This document shows positions 32,950 to 46,873 of a stretch of 64,000 nucleotides of DNA, in pieces (within the stretch, counting starts at the first letter, position 1; each line of letters opens with the position of its first letter). The translations under genes and the position numbers were made by a program. The stretch is from Yponomeuta sedellus (Eukaryota > Arthropoda > Insecta > Lepidoptera > Yponomeutidae): assembly GCA_934045075.1 (NCBI GenBank), contig OW203723.1, positions 24,579,615 through 24,643,614 on the forward strand, read 5' to 3'. The notes under the pieces are model-generated. The model ran no database searches. It had not been told where the DNA came from and was given only the letters and a program-made list of their open reading frames with translations.

Positions 32950-33285
32950 CAAGAGGCAGGAGTATACAAGCTTGACTGTGAATGTGGTTCCTCGTACATT
33001 GGTCAAACGAAGCGTACCATAGCTGAGCGGGTGAAGGAACATATCGCTGATGTGAAACATAAGCGCTCTGGTAGATCTGCAGTCAGCGAGCATACACTTA
33101 GCGGTACCAACCACTTTATACATTTCGATAAAGTTAAAGTTCTAGCCCGAGAAGACCGTTTCTTCCCTAGAATGATACGTGAGGCAATAGAGATCCGCCG
33201 GCATCCAAATTTTAATAGAGATCGTGGTTGGAACATACCGGTAGCATGGGAACCAGTGCTTAAGTGCATGAGACCCCCTTGCTAG
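32950..33285 (+). CDS. PLE-2 right arm: GIY-YIG endonuclease fragment
   Basis: 111 codons starting QEAGVYKLDCECG, with the same residues as the left arm and the same stop context (33283-33285). It begins about 5 codons further in than the left arm, so each arm has its own truncation point. Confidence 0.8.
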   Translation, partial: QEAGVYKLDCECGSSYIGQTKRTIAERVKEHIADVKHKRSGRSAVSEHTLSGTNHFIHFDKVKVLAREDRFFPRMIREAIEIRRHPNFNRDRGWNIPVAWEPVLKCMRPPC

Positions 33286-33894
33286 AAGTGTGACTGTAGA
33301 ATAAATAATAAAAAATCAATTTAATTTCAATTAATAATCGGTATCTTTAAGTTCATATGAAGTAATTAGTTTATAAATTTAATTTTAACTTCAACTACTA
33401 ATAATCAATATTGTTCACTTTATATAAAAAATAATTGGTTTGTCTATTTTGGAACGTAACTTCATAATTAACTTTTGTAATTTTTGCCGAGGGTAGTAAA
33501 CTAACCGTTAATGATTTCTAAAAGACACCTGTCACCTCAGTCATCCGGGACCACGGCACCTGAAAAAGTGCCGAAACGTTGGAAAATTGTAAAAATGTAA
33601 TAAACGAGCATAAATCCGTATAAAAACAGTTTTAATTATGTCTACTGCTCGTGTTAACCTTAGAAAATACTATACATTAATATAATCAACGGCCCTAGAT
33701 ATGAAATGGTAAATAATATATAACATATTTATTCAGATTTTATATAATGCTAAAAATTTGATGCACTATAAAAACAATATGTTCACTTAATGAACGTCAA
33801 AGCTGTTAGTTTCACAATTAATAGATTATTATGGAGAAGAAGCTAACAAAAAAACATTTATTCTTTTCGAAACAGGTTTTAACTTAATTAACAG

Positions 33895-34050
33895 ACTTTT
33901 CAACTTAAAGTTACATTACACTAGACATGATCGTCCCCGTTGACATAATACCAGACATCTTTGTCTTCCGAATAATCCTTAATGCTATAATAGGCTTTAT
34001 GCACGGAGTATGCTTAACACATTTTTTAAACCATGTCGGTGGTAAGTCTA
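33895..34050 (-). mobile_element. LINE 3' end fragment, antisense (jockey-like)
   Basis: TCCGAATAATCCTTAATGCT, ATAATAGGCTTTATGCACGG aligns loosely with 31245-31530 in the same orientation. Lies between PLE-2 and the (CAAG)n array. Confidence 0.4.
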
Positions 34051-34318
34051 ATCCATTTCCATTTAAGTCAATTAGAGAGTAAAATGTAGGTATTCAAAGG
34101 ATAAGGTCAGACAAAAATAAAATCTTGAAATCATTCTCTGGGCGTCCAAATTAAAACAAAGGATTATTTTATATACGTATGTGTATTTGAATTATATTTG
34201 TAATATTTAGTTAACCTAGGTTGTGTAATAAATCACTCCTATATTATATTGTTTACTGGCACTACCCCTTCAACTGTCCGCAATATCGTGGCACGCGGGC
34301 TTCGGGCGGGCTCGAGCG

Positions 34319-36248
<1,930 letters not shown>

Positions 36249-37030
36249 GTTTCTTAGGTTCTTTAGGCATAAATGTTCGGTGTACAATATGTTTGCCGAT
36301 GTTTGCAAACATTTGTGAAAAAACTGCTAGTTCAAAACTCAATATCTCGTAAGCCGTTTATTTTCCAGGCACGGTCGCTTTGGACAAAATGTTTGTACAT
36401 ATAATGATGCGAAGGGCTTTGGGAAGGCAGTTATTAAATTTCCACCCAATTTAATATCGCTGAACTCCACACGTGCAAGCAAACTTGGATATATTATTAC
36501 TGGCTGACCCGACAAGCGTTGTTTTGCTATATTTAGCCTTCGCCCTTTTCTTAGATCTAACAAATATACATAAAAAATCATAAAAGTCAGTGAAGCCGTT
36601 TCGAAGGTGTTCAATAACTAAGAGATACTTCTGTGGTGGTGTGGATTGTGTTACTTTATAAATAAACATTTATGCTAAGAGCTCGCCGATAATTTGCGAT
36701 AATTTACTAATAATCTACTGACTTTACTGTAACTTTTTCAACAAAGAAGAAGCATAAATATATTCACACTTTTGTTTTCAACAATTTTTTTTCTAAACAC
36801 TACACAATGATAGTTTTGAGTCCTGACTAACTTATTTCATCGGAAGAGTCCGACCAGGTTTCACTCTGATTCGCAGAGCTTAATCAAGGAAGTAAATCCG
36901 GATTAATTATAATGAGGTCACCCTTTTTTAAATTTTAACGTGTAATCTTGCGAGAACCTTCTCCTTAATTCATCATTTGGCACAGCAGGTACATATCGAA
37001 AGTTGTGCTGTGTATGCCAACTTCAAGTGG
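36249..37030. other. no recognised feature apart from a MITE-6 relative
   Basis: Only the decayed MITE-6-like stretch at 36835-36905 stands out. 37150-38080 holds one SINE tail (37598-37680) and no coding signal. Confidence 0.45.
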
Positions 37031-38084
37031 CTGTAGTACAAGATAATAATATTCTCTATTGTACATCAGGAAAAAACGAACAAAGTAATTGCAAAGATAC
37101 AGTACAATTGGCGGCCTTATTGTATAAATATTCAAAGTCAAAGATAAATTCATAGAATAAAAATATTGAATGTGCCTGGCATTCACCGCTTTGCATTAGT
37201 GCAATTTTTACGTAACCTGACATGATTCTCCGCAAAAGGCTACCGCTTTAAATATTCAATGAATTATGCAATATCTAGATTGACTAAATATTCTGTTTCT
37301 ACGCCACATACAAATTTAACGGGAAATCCCACTGGATCCAACGTCGCATATGCAATGAAGTCTGTAGAAGGAAAAAGGCAAAAATAACTAAGGTTCGTTT
37401 CAAACAGGTTTCTTATAGGTAGAATTGTTTACTAATTTGGAGGTCGAGGACTGCATTACTTTTTGTGTGAGATAAATGAATTGAATGGTCTGCATAGTAG
37501 GAGGCTTACCAACCGTCAAGGACCGACTGCAATTTTTGTGACAGCGCATTTACGTGAATTTACGTTTTTTTTATGTAGCCTGTAAACGTAAAATTGCAGG
37601 GCACAGACCTTTTCTTAGAGAGAAAGTATGGGCTTAATTACCACGCGTGCCCAAAGCGGATTAACGTATGCTTGTTTTAAGTATAATCATCGTCATTAGC
37701 CACTTGACACCCACTGCAAAACATAGGCCTCCCTCATGGGTTAAATACAATCCTGTCAAATTATAGGGCCTTGTCACGTTCTACCGCGTTCTACTTGAAA
37801 CTATATTCTCCTAATACTTTTTTTCAGCAACTCACATTTACTAGACTTGACAGATGTATTTTCTTTCAGTTTATACAGTTTTATTCAATAATATCCTTGA
37901 ATTTAACCTAGACAGCGAGGGGCCTACGAGCTAAACTAAACTTTATGAACATAGTCGACAGTTAAACCTTTACATCAACGTACTTTATTCAGTTACTTTA
38001 TGTGCTGTTAAGCGTAATTTAAAGAAAGCTACTGTATTACACAGCGCCTGCAACTATGGCCGTTGTAAAGTCCCTCAGAAACAT

Positions 38085-38205
38085 AAACTCACGCCTGTAT
38101 CCCATAAGAGGACAGAGACCAAGGACTGCCAATTGTCACAATCCTGACAGATCACCTTCGCTTCATCAACGTCATTATTTGTTGAATATACGCACGCCGA
38201 ATTCG
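38085..38205 (-). pseudogene. LINE ORF2 end fragment (same family)
   Basis: Complement of the family's final codons (CTCACGCCTGTATCCCATAA, GACCAAGGACTGCCAATTGT, GACAGATCACCTTCGCTTCA). Related fragments: 12050-12110 (+) and 53460-53560 (-). Confidence 0.5.
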
Positions 38206-38519
38206 CATATGTAAACACTGCTATAGCAAAGCATTATAAAGTCATCACGGCAACAAAACGACTCTACTGTAGATACATAGAATCGTTTCTCGTTTTCCGG
38301 TCTGTTTTTAGCGACACTGCAATTTAAAATCATTGTGTTTCACTTCCCAGATGAGATAACCTTGTGGGTAGTCCAGCTGGTCAAATCTTTGTCACTGACC
38401 AGACGAAGGTACAAGGCTGTGAACAAAGACAGAAATGAAGAATGATGGATGGTTACAAGGTAACAAGTAGTGGAAGGCACCCGGATGATACTTATTATGT
38501 AGTTTCGTCCAATTCTTGC

Positions 38520-38926
38520 TTAAAGGCGCTTAGGGGCGTTAACTAGCGCTACCAATGGAATAAACCATAACTTTTTAATAATACGTTCTTTTAAAACGTA
38601 AACAACAACATTGAAACATTGGTAAGATTTTATTCTTTTTGATGCACTAACCCGTGCTAAGGACATTTGCCTGTGCGTAATACAGAGAATATTGTAAAGA
38701 GGCTCGAAATTTCACTGATGCCGGTGAGTCGCCAATTACCTCAGTTGGAAGAGCGATGGCACGGATAGCCACAGGTCGCGGGTTCGAATCCCGGCAATGA
38801 GTGGAATTTTTAACCTCTAAAATTGGTAAGATTTTTCACGTTCACTTTTAGATGAAAACGTATTTTAAAACAAATTATGATTTTTATTCCATTGGTGGCG
38901 CTAGTTAGCGCCCCTAAGCGCCTTAA
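38520..38926. mobile_element. MITE-4 (TTAAGGCGCTTAGGGGCG ends) with nested SINE-T
   Basis: Ends TTAAAGGCGCTTAGGGGCGT and GCGCCCCTAAGCGCCTTAA are inverted for about 60 bp (..CTAGCGC.ACCAATGGAATAAA). TTAA lies at both borders. Without the SINE the element is about 200 bp. A single end of the family lies at 25652-25740. Confidence 0.7.
38632..38821 (+). mobile_element. SINE-T copy with inverted 5' box, nested in MITE-4
   Basis: The 5' box is inverted (GCACTAACCCGTGCTAAGGA) and most of the leader is missing; then tRNA-like segment and body. 14-bp direct repeat ATTGGTAAGATTTT at 38618-38631 and 38822-38835. Confidence 0.8.
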
Positions 38927-39443
38927 AAGATCAGAGAAATATTATTGAACTAACTGCATACCTACAAAATAAGAAAACGAATTTGGAAAAGCTGCCAAAT
39001 CGATAGTAATAAAAATTATAAGATTAAAAAAAGTATCAAAGAATTTATCATACATGCAAAGTATTGCAAAGACTGAAACCTGTTTCAACAATGATATACA
39101 GGGTGCAAAAAATTCTTATCACGATCTGCGAAGGAGGATTTCGTCTATACGAACTTTTTTTACCCGACTGCTAAAGCTAAGAGGGTTATTTTATAAGGAA
39201 AACGTCGAGATAGCAAAGAAACTGTCAAGTCAGAACCACAATAATGCTACGCATGTAACGTGACGTGAGAAGGTCGGCGTGCAACTACTTCTACGAACGT
39301 GGCTGGTAGGCATTTGGATACTTGCTACGCGAATCATTCAATTCATTTATTTCCCACAAACGGCAATGCACTCCTCAACCGCTAAATTAGAAACCTGCTT
39401 TAACCTTAGCCACTTTTATCGTTTTCCTTCTACAGACTTCATA

Positions 39444-39651
39444 TTTTAAAAACCTATTTAGAGGCTAAAAATTCCACCCATGCCGGGATTCGAACCCGCG
39501 ACCTCTGGCTATCCGTGCCAGCGCTCTATCCAACTGAGCTAATGGGCGACTCACCGGCATTAGTGAGATTTCGAACCTCTTTACACTATTCTCTGTATTA
39601 CGTAATTGTCCTTAGCACGGGTTAGTGCATTGAAAATAAAAATAGTATAAT
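39444..39651 (-). mobile_element. SINE-T copy with inverted 5' box
   Basis: Same inverted-box structure as the copy at 38632, on the - strand. 9-bp direct repeat GACTTCATA at 39435-39443 and 39652-39660. Confidence 0.78.
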
Positions 39652-39984
39652 GACTTCATACTTTTTTTTTGTTTGTGAAATATGTAAAATAACAAGTGTT
39701 TCTTACAATCTAGCCGCTCTCGGAAACCTGTTCGGTTTATCTGTTAGCGGCGGTCGTTCTTACTTTTTAATTTATATGTTTGGCATCAGATGTTATTTTC
39801 ACATTTTAAGATTTAAAGTAAAGTATCGTTTATTTAAGAACATAGGTATTTAAAATAGTTCTTTATATACAGTTTCAGTGCATTCCATGTGCTGCCCATC
39901 TGATAATTCTATTTATAAGATGTGTTCTATTTAACTTACAACTAGTTATGTTTATTTTTTATTTTATTGTACCATATAAACTCT

Positions 39985-40090
39985 TAGAGATACAGGAAAT
40001 AGCGGGAAGTGGCGTGCCTTGGGGAAGGCCTATGTCCAACAGTGGACGAGTACAGTATAGATTACAGATGAGATAGATAGCTAGCTAGTT
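39985..40090 (+). pseudogene. LINE coding tail fragment
   Basis: Reads REWRALGKAYVQQWTS at the 3' end, then a GATAGATAG run. Too short for finer assignment. Confidence 0.45.
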
Positions 40091-40180
40091 TGTCTTGTTG
40101 TTTCCGCGCTTAGCCTCATAGTACGTAGCAGGGCTGTGAGAGTATTTCTTAATGATTCGCGATACTCATACATAGTTATA

Positions 40181-40791
40181 CAGGGTGTCTCATTCAAATC
40201 GGTCAGTATGGGAAAGTCTGAAACTATAAGACATACGAAGATCTGTTCTGAGGAACCATGTCATCGATTTTAATAACAAGAAAAACTGCATTCATACATT
40301 TTAAAAAACATCTGTACTCCGTTCGGGAATCGAACCCGGTTGTTTAAAAAAAAAAAAGTTCTAATAATCAAACACTAACAATCAATTGAAAAGCCCACTT
40401 AAAATAAGTATGTAGATACTTATTTAAAGATTAAGATCGTTACCTAAACGTATTGAATATTGTATTGAAAAAGGCGGCGGTCACTTCGAGCACCTACTAA
40501 AATAAATTAAAGTATGTGAAAACAATGCATTTTATTCATTTTAGACATCATGTTTCATACAGACATTTACTGCTTCAGACCTACACAATCGATATCTAAA
40601 TAGAAATAGTGTAGGTTTTTTTTTCAAAACCACCGGGTTCGATTCCCGAACGGAGTACAGATGTTTTTTAAAATGTATGAATGCAGTTTTTCTTGTTATT
40701 AAAATCGGTGACATGGTTCCTCAGAACAGATCTTCGTATGTCTTATAGTTTCAGACTTTCCCATACTGACCGATTTGAATGAGACACCCTG
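40181..40791. mobile_element. foldback element FB-1, 611 bp, ~168-bp inverted ends, TA target
   Basis: CAGGGTGTCTCATTCAAATC and GATTTGAATGAGACACCCTG ends; arms at 40181-40350 and 40622-40791. TA at 40179-40180 and 40792-40793. The inner part of each arm includes CCGGGTTCGATTCCCGAACG, like a tRNA T-arm. It interrupts a repeat that is uninterrupted at 44745. Confidence 0.75.
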
Positions 40792-40844
40792 TATATTAAA
40801 CGGGTCGAATCGCGATTATTTATTAGGTAAACGTAACACCGTGG

Positions 40845-41745
40845 TCTCGGGTAAACTGGGTATAACTATCGGGTATAACTATCCAGGGCTAACAGGTCAC
40901 TCCAGCCAGCCAATCTCTTTCTAGAAAGCCAGCAGTGCACCCAGGTTTTTTTTTTAATACATATTGTTTCCACAGACGCGGGGTCCGTGCCTTTTGTTTT
41001 GCTTGTTAATTTGATTGTCCCTTTCTCTCCATACTCCAATTGTACAGTTGCTTACAAATCTTTAGTACAGGTGGTATCGTACACACACGTTCTTGTAGGT
41101 AATGTAATTCCTAATGTAATTGTTACAGCTAGTGTTAGTTGTTTTTTTTTTCCACTTTCTTGCTTTTTTTTTTAATAAAGATGGCTTTTTTTTAAGTCTC
41201 GTGGTGCAGGAAGTGGTGTTTTATTTTTTTTGCACCCAGGTTACTGCTGGCCTCCCGGGATCCCAGCTTTCCTACTGTCGATGTCCGTTGCACTACCACA
41301 CTTTAATCACAGTGAATGGTCACGTGGGCAAGAGTTTCGTCTTCCTTGAGGCATCCTTGGCATAAAGGGCTGTGGGTCAGTCCTATAGTGTGGAGGTGTT
41401 TATTCAGTGGACAGTAGCCCGTCAGATAAGATACCTATTTAGTAATATATTTAACGGGTCTAATCGCGATTATTTATTAGGTAAAACGTAATTACCTTAT
41501 TTCCCAACGTTGATATTTTGCATATCCGGTAAAAAGTTCTATCTCACTACTACACTGTAATACTGTTATTATTTTATTTTGTTCTGCTGTTGTTGTGTTC
41601 TGTTATCTCCTTTGAATGTGTATATTTTGTTAATTATTTATGTATTTATATATAATATTAATTTTCATTTATATAAATTATTTGTATGTATCTGTTGATA
41701 ATTTTATTTATTCACACTGTTATTTAGGCGTGTATTTATATAGAT
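40845..41745. other. unassigned, T-rich stretch
   Basis: Part of a dispersed repeat recurs (GGTCTAATCGCGATTATTTATTAGG at 41458, also near 40803). T-runs and short frames without family resemblance otherwise. Confidence 0.4.
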
Positions 41746-41749
41746 TTCT

Positions 41750-41922
41750 CTAATGTATTAGTCCAGTTCATCCAAAGGTTGTCTGGAAGAGATCACTTTT
41801 GGTGATAAGGCCGCCATCTGTACTCTTAGGTTACGAAAAATCTCCGTAATTTACATTTTTATGTACAATAAAGTGTTCTTTATCCATCTATCTATCTATC
41901 TATCTATATATCTATCTAAATG
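41750..41922 (+). mobile_element. LINE 3' UTR ending in (TCTA)n
   Basis: Near-identical to 9930-10072, with AATAAAGTGTTCTTTATCCA followed by TCTA repeats. Confidence 0.6.
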
Positions 41923-42519
41923 GTCGCAGTGGAGTTCACCGCGGTCATTCTACGTGTCATTGAACAAGAGTGAATGACTATTCACATTGCAACAAACCGG
42001 TAACGTGCAAGTGCAACGTTACGAACTTCCAAGTTACGTTAGTTAAGCTACTACAATATTTTTAAATGGTATCTAGTAGCATTGCAAGTGGCAGATTTGC
42101 GCTCATGTCATGTTTGTTTACTACGGTATGTTATGAAAATATTTTTTGGCTATTTCTGTCATTTCTAGTACTCAAACCTTAAATGGTCCCATAGAGTCTT
42201 TTGATCCCCACACAAAATAGGATCGATTAGCAAAAAAAAAAAATGTTTCATAATTTTTTTCGCTTACTGTACACTTTCTCTAAAATCTGTGAATGCAGTT
42301 CGTAATATCTTAAAAAGTTAGGGATGGTCTTCCAGGTATGTTTTCCTGTAACTGTAACGATTAATGTACCTGCCCTTACTGACCCGTCTCAAAAATCCAC
42401 CCCATATAGAACCATGTAAATGAACTTTAAATAGTATTTAAAATGTTACTATTCCCTACGGGGTCCATAGTGGTACTTATAAAACACCTTGTAAAGTTAT
42501 GGTTGCAATAAACGATGAA

Positions 42520-42657
42520 GGGCTGATTTTTAAATAGTCAGATAACTTTTATCTGAGGAATAAAAATGGCGGTTTGACATAATTTTCATACATAAGCTGT
42601 CAAACCGCCGTCTTTATTTTTCAGATAAAAGTTATCTGACTATTGAAAAATCAGCCC
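42520..42657. mobile_element. MITE-2, 138-bp foldback hairpin
   Basis: Second copy, also 138 bp, with AATAAAAATGGCGGTTTGAC in the left arm and a few mismatches in the right. Flanks GAA and TAA are only partly matching. Confidence 0.75.
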
Positions 42658-42977
42658 TAAATGAAATAATCTACAACAGTAGATTATTTCTTCTACAACA
42701 TAGATACAGCCGTAATCCACTGTGATTATTCAATTGCCACGAGGCCTAGAGAGGGGTCTGCGCTGGAAACATAAACATGACAGGTGCCACTCGGCATTGC
42801 ATCGATCTAAATCGGGATACCCGTGTACGCCAGTGAAATATCACGCTTTGCACTATTCAGTGTGACGGCTAGACAGCCAGGGATGTCGAGTATCTAAAGA
42901 GACGTGATACCCCTATTACGTCTAATTGAAAATCATAGAAAAGCTTGGTAGCTTGTCGATAAATTGGATCATAACAT

Positions 42978-43265
42978 AACCTCACGCCTGTATCCCAGAC
43001 GGGTAGGCAGAGACCAGGGACTGCCACTTGCCACCATCCTGACAGATCACCTTCGCTTCATCAACATTCATAAGTCGTTGCATGCACGCACGCCGGTTTC
43101 GGGTACTTTTTATCTTTTCCTTTGCTAATACAATATCTCCTATTTGGTCCATGTTTGTCCGCCTAGGACGTCCCTTACCAGCCCTTTCACTCGCATTCGC
43201 AATATATATGGTATTCGTTTCTTCAATCTTTCTTCCTACATCCTCTCCATAAATTGGAATGCTAC
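42978..43265 (-). pseudogene. LINE ORF2 C-terminal remnant (same family)
   Basis: Reads GRKIEETNTIYIANASERAG, KGRPRRTNMDQIGDIVLAKE, KIKSTRNRRACMQRL and EAKVICQDGGKWQSLVSAYP, with the normal end PSGIQA. This is the better preserved end of the family at 29106. Confidence 0.7.
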
Positions 43266-43449
43266 CCAATAGTTTTTTTTACACAAATTTGATCGCGCCC
43301 AGTCTTGAGATGGAATAAAAAAAAATGCTTACCTCCTTGTTCCTATTATTTATATTTATTTTAGTGCTTTATTTATTGCGCCATTCCTGTAATTATATTC
43401 TGTAAAGGTTCCACTGCAGGACACCTCTCTGAGAGAGAGTTTGACAGTG

Positions 43450-43812
43450 ATATCAACCCTTTGTATGGGCCCACTGCTGGGGCACGGGTCTCCTCCTGCA
43501 TCGCAGGAAGGTTAGGCCATACTCCACCACCGCGACCGGGTTGGTGGAGGATTGTAAGATTGTGGCGGGTCTTACTATCAGAAGTTATCAAGCCGCCCGT
43601 ATGGCCACTGACATAGCTTAATGACTGCCATTGCATGACAGCCAGCACTAACGGCTAAACGAGCCTTGAGCAACACGAAAGCGCTCCAAAAAAATGCCAT
43701 TAGCAGTAGTCACGGGACGGTCACCCATCCTGCACTTGGCCGCGCCGGCTGTTGCTTAACTCAAGTGATTGATTCCAATCACTAGGTTCGACTAGGCCAC
43801 GAGCGCTTCCTA
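43450..43812 (-). mobile_element. SINE-5S, full-length antisense copy
   Basis: Runs from GATATCAACCCTTTGTATGG to CACGAGCGCTTCC on the + strand. Contains the complement of the 5S-like head (GCCGCGCCGGCTGTTGCTTA). Confidence 0.72.
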
Positions 43813-44324
43813 TCGAGTATCTTAAGTGTTTCTAGTAAAAATCAACTATTGCCAAGAAAAGATTGTCAAAAAATTTTTTAAACAAAATATCCCGTATAAA
43901 AATATCCTGTACCCCGTAAGTACATAAGTTCGCATATTGCACGTCACAGATACTTTTCACGATGCTTAAAAACTATTTGGTTCTACGTTTGTATAGTTTG
44001 TGATTGTATAAGACGCCCTCTTAAAAATGTTTTCGGTAGTTACAGGGTTTCGGGTCTGTTTTCAAATAACCCTATATGACTACACGCTATCACTATCAAT
44101 TTGCTTGTGAGTCCGCGTCGTAAATTGTTAAGTGTAAATGGACAGTGGGGTCGGTGATAGTCCTGAGACCCGGGATGATAAATAAATAATGCATTGCCTT
44201 TATAGACAGTCAGATAATATTATTGCGGCTATTTGTGTACCAAGAAACAAGCAATGAACGCACACTTTCAACTCTTGGGTAAGGTCTGTGGTGGAGCGTT
44301 TTTTTATGTAACCATGTAGCCACT

Positions 44325-44480
44325 GCAGGGCACATGCCTTATCTCAGGAAAAGAGAGTAAGTATGGGCTTTTTGCCATCCGTGCCCGCGGATTGGCACTT
44401 TCAACCGCTGAGGTAGTTGAACAACTCAGACACTCAGTTTTCCTCTCGAGCGTGAGTCGAACTCGCGCACCTTCATACTA
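44325..44480 (-). mobile_element. tRNA-SINE tail fragment, antisense
   Basis: CCACTGCAGGGCACATGCCT, AGTAAGTATGGGCTTTTTGC, GCGGATTGGCACTTTCAACC and CACTCAGTTTTCCTC are the complement of the 8836 tail. Confidence 0.5.
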
Positions 44481-44689
44481 ATATTCCTGGTATATTTCTC
44501 GTGTACATACAATAAAGAATATCTATCTTGTCTGTAATAGTTATCTCCAACGATCTCTAAAGATCTGACAAAAGAAACCTTTGTTAATTTTCAAAGTCAA
44601 AACGCAACAGAATTGAGCAAATATGTGTTTAATTCTTCATTGCTTATACTAATAAAATGTTGGACCGTTTAAGATTTTTTTTTATTTAC

Positions 44690-44990
44690 CCTTAGCAGGA
44701 GTTCTAATCATATTTGACTGTAGTATTTCTTAATGATTCGCGATACTTATACGTAGTTATACACGTATATTAAATGGGTCTAATCACGAGTATTTAATTT
44801 CATTAGGTTTGGTTGAAATTCTTGTGTTTTTTTAATTTCAATTGTTTCCCGAACGATTTTTGATGATACCGTCGATCGTCTGCCCGTGACCACGACAGGT
44901 ATAACGCTGCCAAAACGTCTGTAAATAGGGTAATTACGTTTTACCTAATAAATAATCGCGATTAATATATAACTACATACTTGACTGGTT
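44690..44990 (+). repeat. dispersed repeat (GATTCGCGATACTTAT family), uninterrupted copy
   Basis: Matches 40136-40180 plus 40794-40840, where the foldback element FB-1 interrupts it, and partly matches 41450-41500. Contains GCCCGTGACCACGACAGG and CCAAAACGTC, similar in style to Penelope-like tails. Confidence 0.45.
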
Positions 44991-45054
44991 TTATTATGTT
45001 GTTACTCTATGAGATTTTTTGGCTCTACACGTATCGACTTGACTAGTCTTTCCT

Positions 45055-45215
45055 ATGGGCTAGGCCGTCTAAGGTGTTAGGAAGGTATAGGTGCTGGGCA
45101 AGCCTATACCATCTAAAAAATGTCCCAGACACTGCAGCGTTCAAGTGGTCCCTTCAGCCACGTAGTGAAGATGCATTGGGCACTTTATAAATCATCTCAT
45201 TACGTAGATGCAAAG
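45055..45215 (+). repeat. dispersed repeat (CACTGCAGCG family)
   Basis: GGTGCTGGGCAAGCCTATAC, AAATGTCCCAGACACTGCAG, ATCATCTCATTACGTAGATG; partner of 25035-25300. Confidence 0.45.
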
Positions 45216-45589
45216 GCATAATATAGGGACTACACCATGTTCACGCCAAGTTTGACACTTATATGTTAGGTACATAATATTTACGATAAAACAAAAAAAA
45301 TGTCAAAAGAAATCTTATGAAATAATTTAAGATACATATTTCTTTACGGTCGCATGTATCAAACACGATTGCCTTACACAACACACTCCTTTAGCGCAGC
45401 ACAGTTTGTGGCAAATTCTTTCCTTGTACATTCTCTACCACAGACTCGTTTTACGTCGCTTATGGAGTGCTAAAGGAATCAAGTTTTTATGTTTATCATG
45501 GTTTTATTTTTAATAATTTGTTGACGAATCCGCCACAGAAATTTCAGAATCGCCATATAAGGATCAGAAATTTAATAATTTATTTATGC

Positions 45590-45890
45590 GCTCGTGGCCT
45601 AGTGAAGCGCTCGTGGCCTAATCGAACCGAGTGATTGGAAACAATCACTTGCGATAAGTAACAATAGGCGCAGTCAGGTGTGAGATGGGTGACCGTGACT
45701 ACCGCTAGTGGCATTTTTGCAAAGCGCTTCCGAGCTTCGCAAGGCACACTAAGCCGTTGGTGCCGGCTGTCATGTATTGGCAGTCGTTAAGCCATGTCTG
45801 GGCCTCATGGGCGGCCTTCTGACAGTAAGACCAGCCACTGTCTTATAATCCTCCACCACTGGGGACACAAGGGTTGATATCTAATTTATT
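45590..45890 (+). mobile_element. SINE-5S with duplicated 5' start
   Basis: The first 17 bases (GCGCTCGTGGCCTAGT) are repeated in tandem before the head. The body has a deletion and ends ACACAAGGGTTGATATC. Confidence 0.65.
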
Positions 45891-46375
45891 TCAAAGTAAA
45901 AACTTTACTTTCTGTTTACTGACTGTCAATGTACTATGTTAGGCGCGGCCTAAGGGCGCATTTGTGTGGAGAAAAAGGCAGCGAGAAAAAAACTACACCC
46001 TAATTATCTTTTCTCTAATCATCTTAAACTTAATAATACATCACAGCCTATAATGATAAAATTCCGAAATCATAGTTCAATAGTCAACACTTATTCTGTG
46101 AAAATTTCAACTGGCTACATAGGGTTCAAGAGGAAAAGTTCTTAAATGATCGAACGAATAGACATACCTTGCAGGCATGTCGATATTGTACGTCTTTGTA
46201 CCACATAGGAATTGTGTTTGTGCAATAAAGAATTTAATAATAATAATAGTCGTCCTCATGTACAAATACAACATATTGCTCTAGAGAACATTTTTACATG
46301 GTAAAACCTGTGTTTTTAATCTAGATTGTAAAGATTTTTTATGTAACCTATAAACATTTTAAAAACCTAGTTAGA

Positions 46376-46873
46376 CTATTTTTATTTTAATGCACTAACC
46401 CGTGCTAAGGAACAAATTTAAAAACCTATTTAGAGGCTATTTAGAAATTTCACTGATGCCGTGAGTCGCCCATTGGCTCGATTGGTAGAGCGCTGGCACG
46501 GATAGCCAGAGGTTGCGGGTTTGGATCCCGGCATGGGTGAAATTTTAAGCCTCTAAATAGGTTTTTAAATTTGTTCCTTAGCACGGGTTAGTGCATTAAA
46601 ATAAAAATAGTATAATCATGTAGGTACAGTGATATCGTTCCGATGTTAAACCTAACTGCAAAGTAGGTAGTCGGGGCTATAAGTAATGCAATTTGCTTAA
46701 GTCAGATGTCGCTGCCTGTACGAAATACAGAGAATAGTGTAAAGAGGTTCGAAATTTCACTGATGCCGTGAGTCGCCCATTGGCTCGATTGGTAGAGCGC
46801 TGGCACGGATAGCCAGAGGTTGCGGGTTCGAATCCCGGCATGGGTGAAATTTTAAGCCTCTAAATAGGTTTTT
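46376..46873 (+). mobile_element. SINE-T multimer with inverted 5' segment
   Basis: Starts with an inverted body-tail segment (46376-46438), then tRNA-like segment, body, tail, leader, tRNA-like segment and body in sense, ending GGTTTTTAAA. Flanked by the 13-bp direct repeat AAACCTAGTTAGA (46363-46375, 46874-46886), inside an older related copy. Confidence 0.8.

Larger units (their letters stand above)
32242..33671. mobile_element. palindromic Penelope-like element pair (PLE-2)
   Basis: Outward-facing inverted pair of a second Penelope-like family, with its centre near 32945. The block is flanked by the 13-bp direct repeat ATACATTAATATA (32229-32241 and 33672-33684). The right side alone carries 33 extra bp (33639-33671) between the tail and the duplication; Penelope copies in flies are known to carry an extension of about this size on one end. 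Both arms keep only the nuclease end of the coding region plus the 3' tail. Confidence 0.85.

Noticed and set aside
32611..33269. 88-codon frames beginning MHLSTGSHATG in PLE-2
   Set aside because: Antisense shadows of the GIY-YIG coding strand; the sense frame has the family motifs.
38640..38665. Helitron 3' end (hairpin GCAC..GTGC followed by CTAA)
   Set aside because: The same box lies inside elements flanked by 9-15 bp target duplications, which Helitrons do not make.
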